A stretch of DNA of 12,514 bases, from contig JALZUF010000049.1 in assembly GCA_023301785.1 (NCBI GenBank), positions 1-12,514 of the forward strand. Direction: 5' to 3'. The DNA is from Alphaproteobacteria bacterium (GTDB lineage Bacteria; Pseudomonadota; Alphaproteobacteria; Micavibrionales; Micavibrionaceae). Made by a program: the position numbers and the translations under genes. This document shows positions 7,297 to 12,514 of this stretch, in pieces (position 1 is the first letter of the stretch; the number at the start of each line of letters is the position of its first letter). The notes beneath the pieces were generated by a model, which worked only from the letters and a program-made list of their open reading frames with translations, made no database searches and was not told the origin of the DNA.

Positions 7297-8358
7297 TTAA
7301 TCCATCTCATGCGGCGATTTCGCCACAGTCACTAGGTTACGTCCTTTGTTTTTAGACGCGTACAACGCCAAATCGGCACGACGGATCAAGCCATCAATAT
7401 CTTCTTCACCACCATAAAATTGAGCGACACCCAATGAAACAGTGATTTGACCAAGATTATCACCCGTTGCGCGATTAATAATTTCTTTTTTCTCAACGGC
7501 CTGACGTAAATTTTCTGCCACTTGCTTCGCAGCGTTTTGATTGGTGTCAGGAAGAATAATCACAAATTCTTCACCACCATAACGCGCAGCCATATCTTGG
7601 CCTTTAACGCCGTTGATCAAAGTCATAGCAACTAGACGAAGGACTTGATCACCTACTTGGTGACCGTAAGTGTCGTTGAACCCTTTAAAGTGGTCAATAT
7701 CAATCATAACAACAGAAAATATTGTGCCTTCTTTTTTAGACTCACGTGTAATGCGTCCAATTTGTTCGTCAAACGCTTTTCTATTTGCCAAGCCTGTTAA
7801 ACCATCCGTAGAGGCTTCGCGGCGAATACGTTCCATATCGCGTCTAAGCTCAGTCATCATGGAAGATGATTGATCTAAGCGATTTTCAAGGCTCTTATTA
7901 TATTCAACCATTTTATTGGTTTCGGTAGAAATGAAATTTAAAACCGCTTTCATTTCTTCAGGGACGGTCACTGTTTCAAGCTTCTGCGATGCGTTTTCTA
8001 ACGTGCCTGTATATTCAAAGGTTGTATCCTTTACGTTCTGCATAATGCTTGAAACATCATGCAACGTTGCACTAATTTGATCCCCAGCACGCTGATATGT
8101 ATCGCGCTCATGGCCAAAATTTAAATATTTCTCATAAAGATCACTAAGATTTTGCTCTGATATTTTATCTTGAGTTAGTAAACGCTCGTTAATCTCTTCA
8201 CGTAGCTTCGGGCTTACGTTGGCATAGTATACATACCAAACCTCAAAGTTTTGAGGGACCGGCGGCACACCATCTTTTTGCATACGCTGCATAGCTTTAG
8301 AAGAAAATTTATCCGCAACATCTAAATCGTGCGTGTACATATCTGAATTGGATTTCAT
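7297..8358 (-). CDS. Soluble diguanylate cyclase with C-terminal GGDEF domain
   Basis: The GGDEF domain covers about residues 180-347 of 353 and makes the second messenger c-di-GMP from two GTP. The entry motif is DGLTGLANRKAF (185-196), followed by the metal-binding segment MIDIDHFKGFNDTYGHQVGD (218-237), the active-site loop GGEEF at 261-265, and ADLALYASKNKGRN at 328-341. GGEEF is an active variant, so cyclase activity is expected. At the usual RxxD inhibitory site the protein has KGQD (252-255), so product inhibition may be weak. The N-terminal 170 residues have no signal peptide or membrane segment. They include a conserved-looking GVPPVPQNFEVWYVYY (30-45) and then helical, probably coiled-coil sequence that may drive dimerisation; I cannot name this sensor region. 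AAGG lies 8 bases before the ATG. Confidence 0.92.
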   Translation of the reverse strand: MKSNSDMYTHDLDVADKFSSKAMQRMQKDGVPPVPQNFEVWYVYYANVSPKLREEINERLLTQDKISEQNLSDLYEKYLNFGHERDTYQRAGDQISATLHDVSSIMQNVKDTTFEYTGTLENASQKLETVTVPEEMKAVLNFISTETNKMVEYNKSLENRLDQSSSMMTELRRDMERIRREASTDGLTGLANRKAFDEQIGRITRESKKEGTIFSVVMIDIDHFKGFNDTYGHQVGDQVLRLVAMTLINGVKGQDMAARYGGEEFVIILPDTNQNAAKQVAENLRQAVEKKEIINRATGDNLGQITVSLGVAQFYGGEEDIDGLIRRADLALYASKNKGRNLVTVAKSPHEMD

Positions 8359-8416
8359 GGACTGGGCCTTAAACTTTTAAAATTATTTTCATATTATTAC
8401 ACAGATGAACAAATAA

Positions 8417-9001
8417 TCAAATCCACTTTGTCGTTGGATCAAATTTTTCAGATGGTGCATTTTTTAGAGCTTCAACAACATCTTCAACCTTATCGACAAC
8501 CACAAACATTGCTTTGTCTTCTTGTCGCATAAAACCTTCATTTGCGATATTATCAATAGCATTCAGCAATTTTTCCCAATAGCCTTTCATATTCACAATA
8601 ACGATAGGCTTATCATGTAGACCCAATTGCTTCCACGTTAAGAGCTCAAACAACTCATCAAGTGTACCTAATCCGCCTGGTAAAATTACAAATGCCTGTG
8701 ATCTATCGACCATCATTTGCTTACGTACGTGCATCGTATCTACAACGTGCAATTCTGTTAATTCTTCGTGCTGCACTTCACGTTCTTCGATATGCGATGG
8801 TATGATACCAACCACTTCGCCACCTGAACTCATCGCAGAATCTGCAACTAAACCCATCAAACCAACGCGTCCACCACCATAGACGACACCCCATTTTTCT
8901 GCGGCTATAGAGGCACCCAATTTAGTTGCCGCATTTTTAAAATCATCATCAACATTTGATGATGAACCACAGTAAACACATACATTTTTTATTTCGGTCA
9001 T
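8417..9001 (-). CDS. LOG-family protein (TIGR00730 type), cytokinin riboside 5'-monophosphate phosphoribohydrolase-like
   Basis: The 194-residue Rossmann-like protein has the two LOG family signatures: YGGGRVGLMG at 41-50 and PGGLGTLDELFE at 108-119, with the invariant Glu116, plus MHVRKQMM at 90-97 carrying Arg93 and Lys94. Characterised relatives cleave the N-glycosidic bond of nucleoside 5'-monophosphates, releasing the base (adenine or cytokinin) and ribose 5-phosphate. In bacteria that do not make cytokinin the role is probably nucleotide turnover; the substrate here is inferred only from the family. The length is typical and the ATG start is set by the CVYCGSS strand at residues 8-14. 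The ribosome binding site is weak. The gene lies between the diguanylate cyclase and the LprI-like gene on the same strand. Confidence 0.93.
   Translation of the reverse strand: MTEIKNVCVYCGSSSNVDDDFKNAATKLGASIAAEKWGVVYGGGRVGLMGLVADSAMSSGGEVVGIIPSHIEEREVQHEELTELHVVDTMHVRKQMMVDRSQAFVILPGGLGTLDELFELLTWKQLGLHDKPIVIVNMKGYWEKLLNAIDNIANEGFMRQEDKAMFVVVDKVEDVVEALKNAPSEKFDPTTKWI
8943..8965 (-). repeat. Perfect inverted repeat (10-bp arms, 3-base loop) inside the LOG gene
   Basis: TCATCATCAA at 8943-8952 and TTGATGATGA at 8956-8965 are exact reverse complements around a CAT loop. The repeat lies in codons 13-20 of the LOG-family gene (SSSNVDDD). In the mRNA it would form a 10-bp hairpin about 37-59 bases after the start codon. 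Ser and Asp codon choice alone may account for it. Confidence 0.6.
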
Positions 9002-9030
9002 TTTAAATCTTATATTTTGATAAAGTTAAA

Positions 9031-9867
9031 TTATTCTGTTTCTTCTACAACAATTTGGTAGGCCTTGCCATCCCATTTTATAGATTTTTGATCGCAAACC
9101 TTTGAGTTTAAAACCAAAGACATACCACACGATTTTATCGCATCTTTTATGTCGCCTTCTTTTTCACTTACTTGCTCATTTTCTTCAACGATATCAATAT
9201 CATAATTACAAACTGTTGTTTCATTCTCTTCTTCCAAAACAGCATCAAAAGTAAATAATGTTGATTTCGGCTTTCCAATCAATGTCGCTTCTGTAATAGC
9301 TATATAAAAATTTTCCATATTATACGCCTTCAGGCCCTTCATAATGTAATCATCTTTCTGATTACAATTTAAATCTACTTTTTTCGATGCTTGATAATTC
9401 CAAAAAATATCTGGGTTTTGTTTTGCAACCGTATTCATCCATTTTGGTAAAGGTCCATATTGGCGAGGTTTCGATTTATTTTCACTATCTGTGTACGCAA
9501 TACTCAAAAGATCAGCACGATCTTCCGTAACGCGTGCCATACACGACAACTCTCTAATCTGTTTTAAAACGGCATCTTCGGCACTACTCGACTCCCACAT
9601 ACATTCTGCATCACGGTAGATCAGCCACGTTTTCTGTAATGCCTTCAAGTCCGCCGCTGCTTTATCGTCCAACTTTTTAGGTAAGTCCTCATAGATTTCA
9701 TTCAACCTCTCTTGCGCCGCGGTTAAATGCGCCGTTAAGCAAACCCGTGTACTGGCCGTACTATCATTATTTTTACAATAAAGATTATGACCTTGCGCCT
9801 GCGCGGATGATAAAGGAGCGAACGCTGCAACGATAAGAAATAAAGCAAAATAAACGTGTATTTTCAT
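9031..9867 (-). CDS. Secreted protein with N-terminal LprI-like/DUF1311 domain and unknown C-terminal half
   Basis: Residues 1-24 form a signal peptide with cleavage after AQA, so the 278-residue protein is exported to the periplasm. Residues about 27-125 match the LprI-like (DUF1311) pattern: paired cysteines (31, 43, 89, 109), LNEIYEDL at 55-62, and LQKTWLIYRDAEC at 77-89. LprI of Mycobacterium tuberculosis inhibits lysozyme, but most members have no tested function, so I give none. The C-terminal half (140-278) is not recognised. It contains DLNCNQKDDY at 165-174, resembling an acidic Ca-binding or VCBS-type loop, then FYIAITEATLIG, a Glu-rich stretch, and cysteines 168, 220, 247 and 258. 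The total of eight cysteines in the mature protein fits disulfide bonding. AGG lies about 10 bases before the ATG. Confidence 0.82.
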   Translation of the reverse strand: MKIHVYFALFLIVAAFAPLSSAQAQGHNLYCKNNDSTASTRVCLTAHLTAAQERLNEIYEDLPKKLDDKAAADLKALQKTWLIYRDAECMWESSSAEDAVLKQIRELSCMARVTEDRADLLSIAYTDSENKSKPRQYGPLPKWMNTVAKQNPDIFWNYQASKKVDLNCNQKDDYIMKGLKAYNMENFYIAITEATLIGKPKSTLFTFDAVLEEENETTVCNYDIDIVEENEQVSEKEGDIKDAIKSCGMSLVLNSKVCDQKSIKWDGKAYQIVVEETE

Positions 9868-9932
9868 GATGATGAGCCTGCTTCTGAAGAAAATGGAATT
9901 CGATAGAGTGATTTTGGAAATACCCTCCTTTA

Positions 9933-9961
9933 TTTATACCCTTTATTTACATCGAGGGAAA
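9933..9961 (-). promoter_or_regulatory. Possible promoter of the LprI-like gene
   Basis: On the minus strand TATAAA (plus 9933-9938, 5 of 6 to consensus) is preceded at 17 bases by TTTCCC (9956-9961), a poor -35. It would give a leader of about 60 bases. It overlaps the candidate psd promoter on the other strand, so the two divergent units could compete. Confidence 0.25.
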
Positions 9962-9972
9962 GATGTCATAAA
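9946..9972 (+). promoter_or_regulatory. Possible promoter of the psd-pssA operon
   Basis: TTTACA at 9946-9951 (5 of 6 to TTGACA) is followed after a short 15-base spacer by CATAAA (9967-9972), which carries an upstream TG-T extension. The transcript would start near 9979, leaving a leader of about 30 bases that contains the AAGGA ribosome binding site at 9996-10000. The remaining 143-base intergenic region (9868-10010) shows nothing else I can support. Confidence 0.3.
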
Positions 9973-10010
9973 AGGGAACACAACATTTCAACAACAAGGA
10001 TGCCCTATAA

Positions 10011-10727
10011 ATGTCTTTAATCGATACAATCACACGTACAATGCTGGTCAAACCACATGCTGCTGGATATCCTTTCATCATCGGTAGCATCGTTGCCACC
10101 GTTATATTTCTCATATTATGGAAGCCATTGGGCGTTTTATTTCTATTTCTAACGCTTTTCATACTTTACTTTTTCCGTGACCCTATTCGTGTCGTTCCGC
10201 AACAAGACGGATTAATCATCGCACCCGCAGACGGTCGCATTATTTCCATCACAGAAAATCAAAAACTACCCGATGGATTAGATGCCGAAGTCAACGAAGA
10301 TGAAAACTTTACAAAGATCAGTATTTTTCTTTCAGTTTTAGACGTACACGTAAACCGTGTTCCTGTTGCGGGTGAGGTTGTGAAAACTTTTTATTATGAA
10401 GGTAAATTTTTAAATGCCGAACTTGATAAAGCAAGCCTAGAAAATGAGCGTAGCGTTGCTCTTATTAAGACTGCCGACGACAAATTTGTTGGTGTCACAC
10501 AGATCGCTGGACTTATTGCACGCCGCATCATCACCGATCTATCAGAAGGTGATGCCGTTCAAACAGGTCATCGCTACGGATTAATTCGTTTCGGTAGCCG
10601 TTCAGACGTTTACATCCCTAGTGCAACAGCGCCGCTTGTGTGCGTCGACCAAAGAACATTAGGTGGCGAAACAGTCTTGGCCGACTTAAACACCAGCCAT
10701 GAAAAACGTGAAGGTGAAAAAATATAA
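10011..10727 (+). CDS. psd: Phosphatidylserine decarboxylase proenzyme (short, membrane-anchored form)
   Basis: Psd decarboxylates phosphatidylserine to phosphatidylethanolamine at the inner membrane. The 238-residue proenzyme has two hydrophobic segments at about 22-36 and 40-54, then FFRDP at 54-58, PADGR at 72-76, and the DVHVNR segment at 111-116. The self-cleavage site is FGSRSDVYIP at 194-203: cleavage between Gly195 and Ser196 converts the serine into the pyruvoyl cofactor. This is the short form (about 210-240 residues, cleaved at a GS pair) rather than the longer E. coli type with LGST. AAGGA lies 10 bases before the ATG. The next gene, pssA, makes the substrate and follows closely, so the two form an operon. 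Confidence 0.95.
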   Translation: MSLIDTITRTMLVKPHAAGYPFIIGSIVATVIFLILWKPLGVLFLFLTLFILYFFRDPIRVVPQQDGLIIAPADGRIISITENQKLPDGLDAEVNEDENFTKISIFLSVLDVHVNRVPVAGEVVKTFYYEGKFLNAELDKASLENERSVALIKTADDKFVGVTQIAGLIARRIITDLSEGDAVQTGHRYGLIRFGSRSDVYIPSATAPLVCVDQRTLGGETVLADLNTSHEKREGEKI

Positions 10728-10756
10728 TTATCTAGTTGAACAAGAAAGTTTTAAAC

Positions 10757-11647
10757 ATGACCAAGCCATCATTAACACCTGTTTCAAAAGACAATGAAGC
10801 CGAAACAACAGAAACATCTGGGGATGAAGAAACACACCTCTTCATGGGGCTTCATAAACTTATCCCTAATATCCTGACGTTAATGGCATTGGCCGCAGGC
10901 TTAACCGCCATTCAATTTGGGATGGATGGCGAATGGGAACGCGCTGCGATTGCGGTTGTGATCGCCGCCATACTCGATACGCTTGATGGCGCAACCGCTC
11001 GCCTATTAAACGCCCAAAGTGAATTTGGCGCACAACTCGACAGTTTCTCAGATTTTCTGGCTTTTGGCGTTGCGCCTGCCATGATTTTATATATGTGGGT
11101 TTTAGAAGAATCTGGCAAAGTGGGTTGGATTGCCATGCTTGTCTTCGCCGTTGCCGCCGCTATGCGCCTAGCACGATACAACATTACTAAGATGCCAGAA
11201 ACTGGTGTCTGGTCCAAAGGTTTTTTTGCAGGTGTACCTGCTCCCGCCGGTGCTGGCTTAGCATTGCTTCCTTTGTTTGTATGGCTGATGGCACCTAATT
11301 TTTTCGAAAGCTTTGCCGCCGCAAATATATTGGTTGGTATTTGGGTGATCTTGTGTGCCGGCATGATGGTTAGCCGTATCCCAACATGGTCATCAAAACA
11401 AATTAAAATAAAAAAGCAATGGGCTATGCCCGCGTTGACCGTTACGGCCCTGCTTATCGCCGCCCTTATACAGGCACCATGGCCCACATTAACGATTATG
11501 GCGTGCTGTTACATCATCACCATACCGTTGGCTATTCGTCATTTTCAAAAAATTGTGAAACAAAGCGCAGAAAAATATGACCTAACGGATTTAGCGTTAG
11601 GCATATCTGAAGTTGATGATTTACACGATAATCGTTCTAAAGATTAG
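10757..11647 (+). CDS. pssA: CDP-diacylglycerol--serine O-phosphatidyltransferase
   Basis: PssA joins CDP-diacylglycerol and serine to give phosphatidylserine, the substrate of Psd encoded just upstream. With the ATG at 10757 it has 296 residues. The CDP-alcohol phosphatidyltransferase signature DG-x2-AR-x8-G-x3-D-x3-D is complete at residues 77-99 (DGATAR, G91, D95, D99), with the preceding Asp74 also present. A segment KLIPNILTLMALAAGL precedes it and several strongly hydrophobic membrane helices follow. The first 30 residues are polar and rich in Glu and Thr, a longer cytosolic extension than needed. A TTG at 10736 would add 7 residues but has no ribosome binding site in range, while the ATG has a weak AAGAAAG 8 bases upstream. 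The gene starts 29 bases after the psd stop. Confidence 0.94.
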   Translation: MTKPSLTPVSKDNEAETTETSGDEETHLFMGLHKLIPNILTLMALAAGLTAIQFGMDGEWERAAIAVVIAAILDTLDGATARLLNAQSEFGAQLDSFSDFLAFGVAPAMILYMWVLEESGKVGWIAMLVFAVAAAMRLARYNITKMPETGVWSKGFFAGVPAPAGAGLALLPLFVWLMAPNFFESFAAANILVGIWVILCAGMMVSRIPTWSSKQIKIKKQWAMPALTVTALLIAALIQAPWPTLTIMACCYIITIPLAIRHFQKIVKQSAEKYDLTDLALGISEVDDLHDNRSKD

Positions 11648-11657
11648 CAACTTATAA

Positions 11658-12164
11658 TTAAGCCATGCCACCCATACCAGGACCACCTGGTGAAGGGTTA
11701 TTCATATTCTGTTCTGCTTCTCTCGTATAAAGAACGTTTTGTTCTCGTAACGCCATGCGTACATCTTGATTTGTGAAGTCAATTTCTGGTTCTGGCTCTG
11801 CTGCTGGTAACTCGTTTCTTACAGCACCAATCGTAGCGCTAAATTCTGCTACTGCCATATCGGCGGCTTCAAAAATTTCTCCCAACAGTCCTGGACTCTC
11901 TGTTGCTGTTAAATCTGTACTAACGCCTTCGGCACGATCTGCTGGTGTTGCTTCTACATAGTTACTTCTTGTATCTGATTCTAAAGCGTGCGTTTCATCT
12001 TGAATAACGCGCATTTGAGTATCATGCTGCGTGCCTTCTTGTTGCATCTGCGCTTGAATATCCGCTGCTGTCCATTCATATCCATGACAGGCTTGATCCA
12101 TATTCATACCAAATTGTATTTCTGTTGATAGGTTTTCTGGTTGTGTTATGTTTAATTCACCCAT
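11658..12164 (-). CDS. Hypothetical protein with Gly/Met-rich C-terminus
   Basis: I do not recognise this 168-residue protein. It is polar and acidic, with no signal peptide or membrane segment. Residues about 20-75 are rich in Gln, Met, His and Glu and look helical. Residues 95-118 (LGEIFEAADMAVAEFSATIGAV) look like an amphipathic helix. A Pro/Glu-rich linker (AAEPEPEID) follows, then a helix (DVRMALREQNVLYTREAEQN), and the protein ends in PSPGGPGMGGMA. The start ATG overlaps the stop of the upstream gene by one base (TAATG), with GAGG 10 bases before it, so translation is coupled. The gene ends 10 bases from the convergent pssA. The Gly/Met tail resembles a segment of its neighbour, suggesting a related role or shared origin. 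Confidence 0.7.
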   Translation of the reverse strand: MGELNITQPENLSTEIQFGMNMDQACHGYEWTAADIQAQMQQEGTQHDTQMRVIQDETHALESDTRSNYVEATPADRAEGVSTDLTATESPGLLGEIFEAADMAVAEFSATIGAVRNELPAAEPEPEIDFTNQDVRMALREQNVLYTREAEQNMNNPSPGGPGMGGMA

Positions 12165-12349
12165 TATGCTATCGCCTCATTTAATGCTTCATCGCCCATT
12201 TCATTTAACCTTGGAGGTCTAGGAGCATAGTTTAAATTCAAATTCGCTTGTGGGTCATATCGATTAGACGCCATTCTTTGCGCTTCCATATCACGGATAG
12301 ACATCCCCGCATGTTGTGCACCTGTCATACCACTACCACCCATACCAGG
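11668..12349. repeat. Pair of 14-base direct repeats coding the GGPGMGG-type motif in both hypothetical genes
   Basis: CCACCCATACCAGG occurs at 11668-11681 and at 12336-12349, in the two adjacent unknown genes. In both copies it encodes the minus-strand PGMGG part of the Gly/Met-rich motif. Only the two end blocks are repeated; the sequence between them is unique. It may reflect duplication of a short module or similar codon choice for the same peptide. Confidence 0.6.
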
Positions 12350-12514
12350 GCCGCCCATACCTGCCGCTGGTGCTTGTGCAATATAATGATTAGCAAGGCC
12401 CAATGCTTGATTATGTTGATTAGATAATGCCAAAGAGTACGTCACTTGCGGCAACGATTCCATCGAAGCAATTGTCGCCTCGTTAATTGGTGCGCCCAAA
12501 TTTTCTTCTACATT
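12164..12514 (-). CDS. Hypothetical protein with internal Gly/Met-rich segment (5' partial)
   Basis: The frame is open to the right edge of the window without an ATG, so the N-terminus lies outside; the TTG at 12499 is probably internal. About 116 residues are visible and I do not recognise the family. A helical stretch (SMESLPQVTYSLALSNQHNQ, then ALGLANHYIAQAP) is followed by a Gly/Met-rich segment GMGGPGMGGSGM, then a polar Arg/Asn/Pro-rich tail (APRPPRLNEMGDEALNEAIA). No membrane segment is visible. The repeated Gly/Met motif matches the C-terminus of the next gene, and the TAATG junction shows that both are translated together. Function is unknown. Confidence 0.62.
   Translation of the reverse strand, partial: NVEENLGAPINEATIASMESLPQVTYSLALSNQHNQALGLANHYIAQAPAAGMGGPGMGGSGMTGAQHAGMSIRDMEAQRMASNRYDPQANLNLNYAPRPPRLNEMGDEALNEAIA

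Noticed and set aside
10736..10756. TTG start for pssA giving 7 more residues
   Set aside because: No ribosome binding site lies within range, while the ATG at 10757 has a weak purine-rich sequence at the right distance.
10912..11487. Long open frame of 191 codons antisense to pssA
   Set aside because: It lies wholly inside pssA, whose full catalytic signature proves the plus-strand frame; the antisense translation has no recognisable domain and is a product of codon bias.
11658..11690. GGPGMGGMA tail of the hypothetical protein resembles the Gly/Met C-terminal tail of GroEL
   Set aside because: Nothing else in the 168 residues resembles a chaperonin; the likeness is limited to low-complexity composition.
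1..12514. A defence island, mobile element, CRISPR array, tRNA or other undescribed multi-gene system
   Set aside because: Nearly all the sequence is accounted for by conserved housekeeping genes; I found no transposase, integrase, array-like repeats or cloverleaf. Only the unknown pair at the right edge leaves room, and it is incomplete.

Overview
The window reads as ordinary chromosomal DNA of a low-to-moderate GC alphaproteobacterium. The evidence is a short SurA with one parvulin domain next to rsmA and gmk, an NDUFA9-like atypical SDR, a short membrane-anchored phosphatidylserine decarboxylase paired with PssA, and an RsmA N-terminus of the alphaproteobacterial type. The heptosyltransferase and SurA show a Gram-negative envelope. 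The genus cannot be fixed from sequence reading alone. Genes are tightly packed, with no gene-free stretch over 300 bases, and I see no tRNA, rRNA, insertion sequence, CRISPR array or phage module.

Layout from left to right. A GT9 heptosyltransferase (+, cut by the left edge) ends one base from a convergent SDR oxidoreductase (-). The SDR shares a 78-base divergent promoter region with guanylate kinase gmk (+), whose stop codon overlaps that of the convergent rsmA (-). From 2132 to 9867 all genes lie on the minus strand, transcribed in the order LprI-like secreted protein, LOG-family hydrolase, diguanylate cyclase, UvrD/PcrA helicase, NDUFA9-like SDR, surA, rsmA. A 143-base divergent region then separates the LprI-like gene from psd-pssA (+). 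At the right edge lie two translationally coupled genes of unknown function (-), the outer one cut by the window end.

Functionally this is a housekeeping region: envelope building (LPS heptose addition, outer-membrane chaperone SurA, phosphatidylethanolamine synthesis by PssA then Psd), nucleotide and ribosome metabolism (Gmk, RsmA), DNA repair (UvrD/PcrA) and c-di-GMP signalling. Psd and PssA catalyse consecutive steps and form an operon; most other neighbours share a strand more clearly than a pathway.

I do not see a convincing new multi-gene system. The points most worth following are the two unknown coupled genes with matching Gly/Met-rich segments, several genes whose predicted -10 boxes lie so close to the start codon that leaderless mRNAs are expected, the absence of pdxA and lptD from the surA-rsmA cluster, the altered inhibitory site of the diguanylate cyclase, and the unknown C-terminal half of the LprI-like protein.
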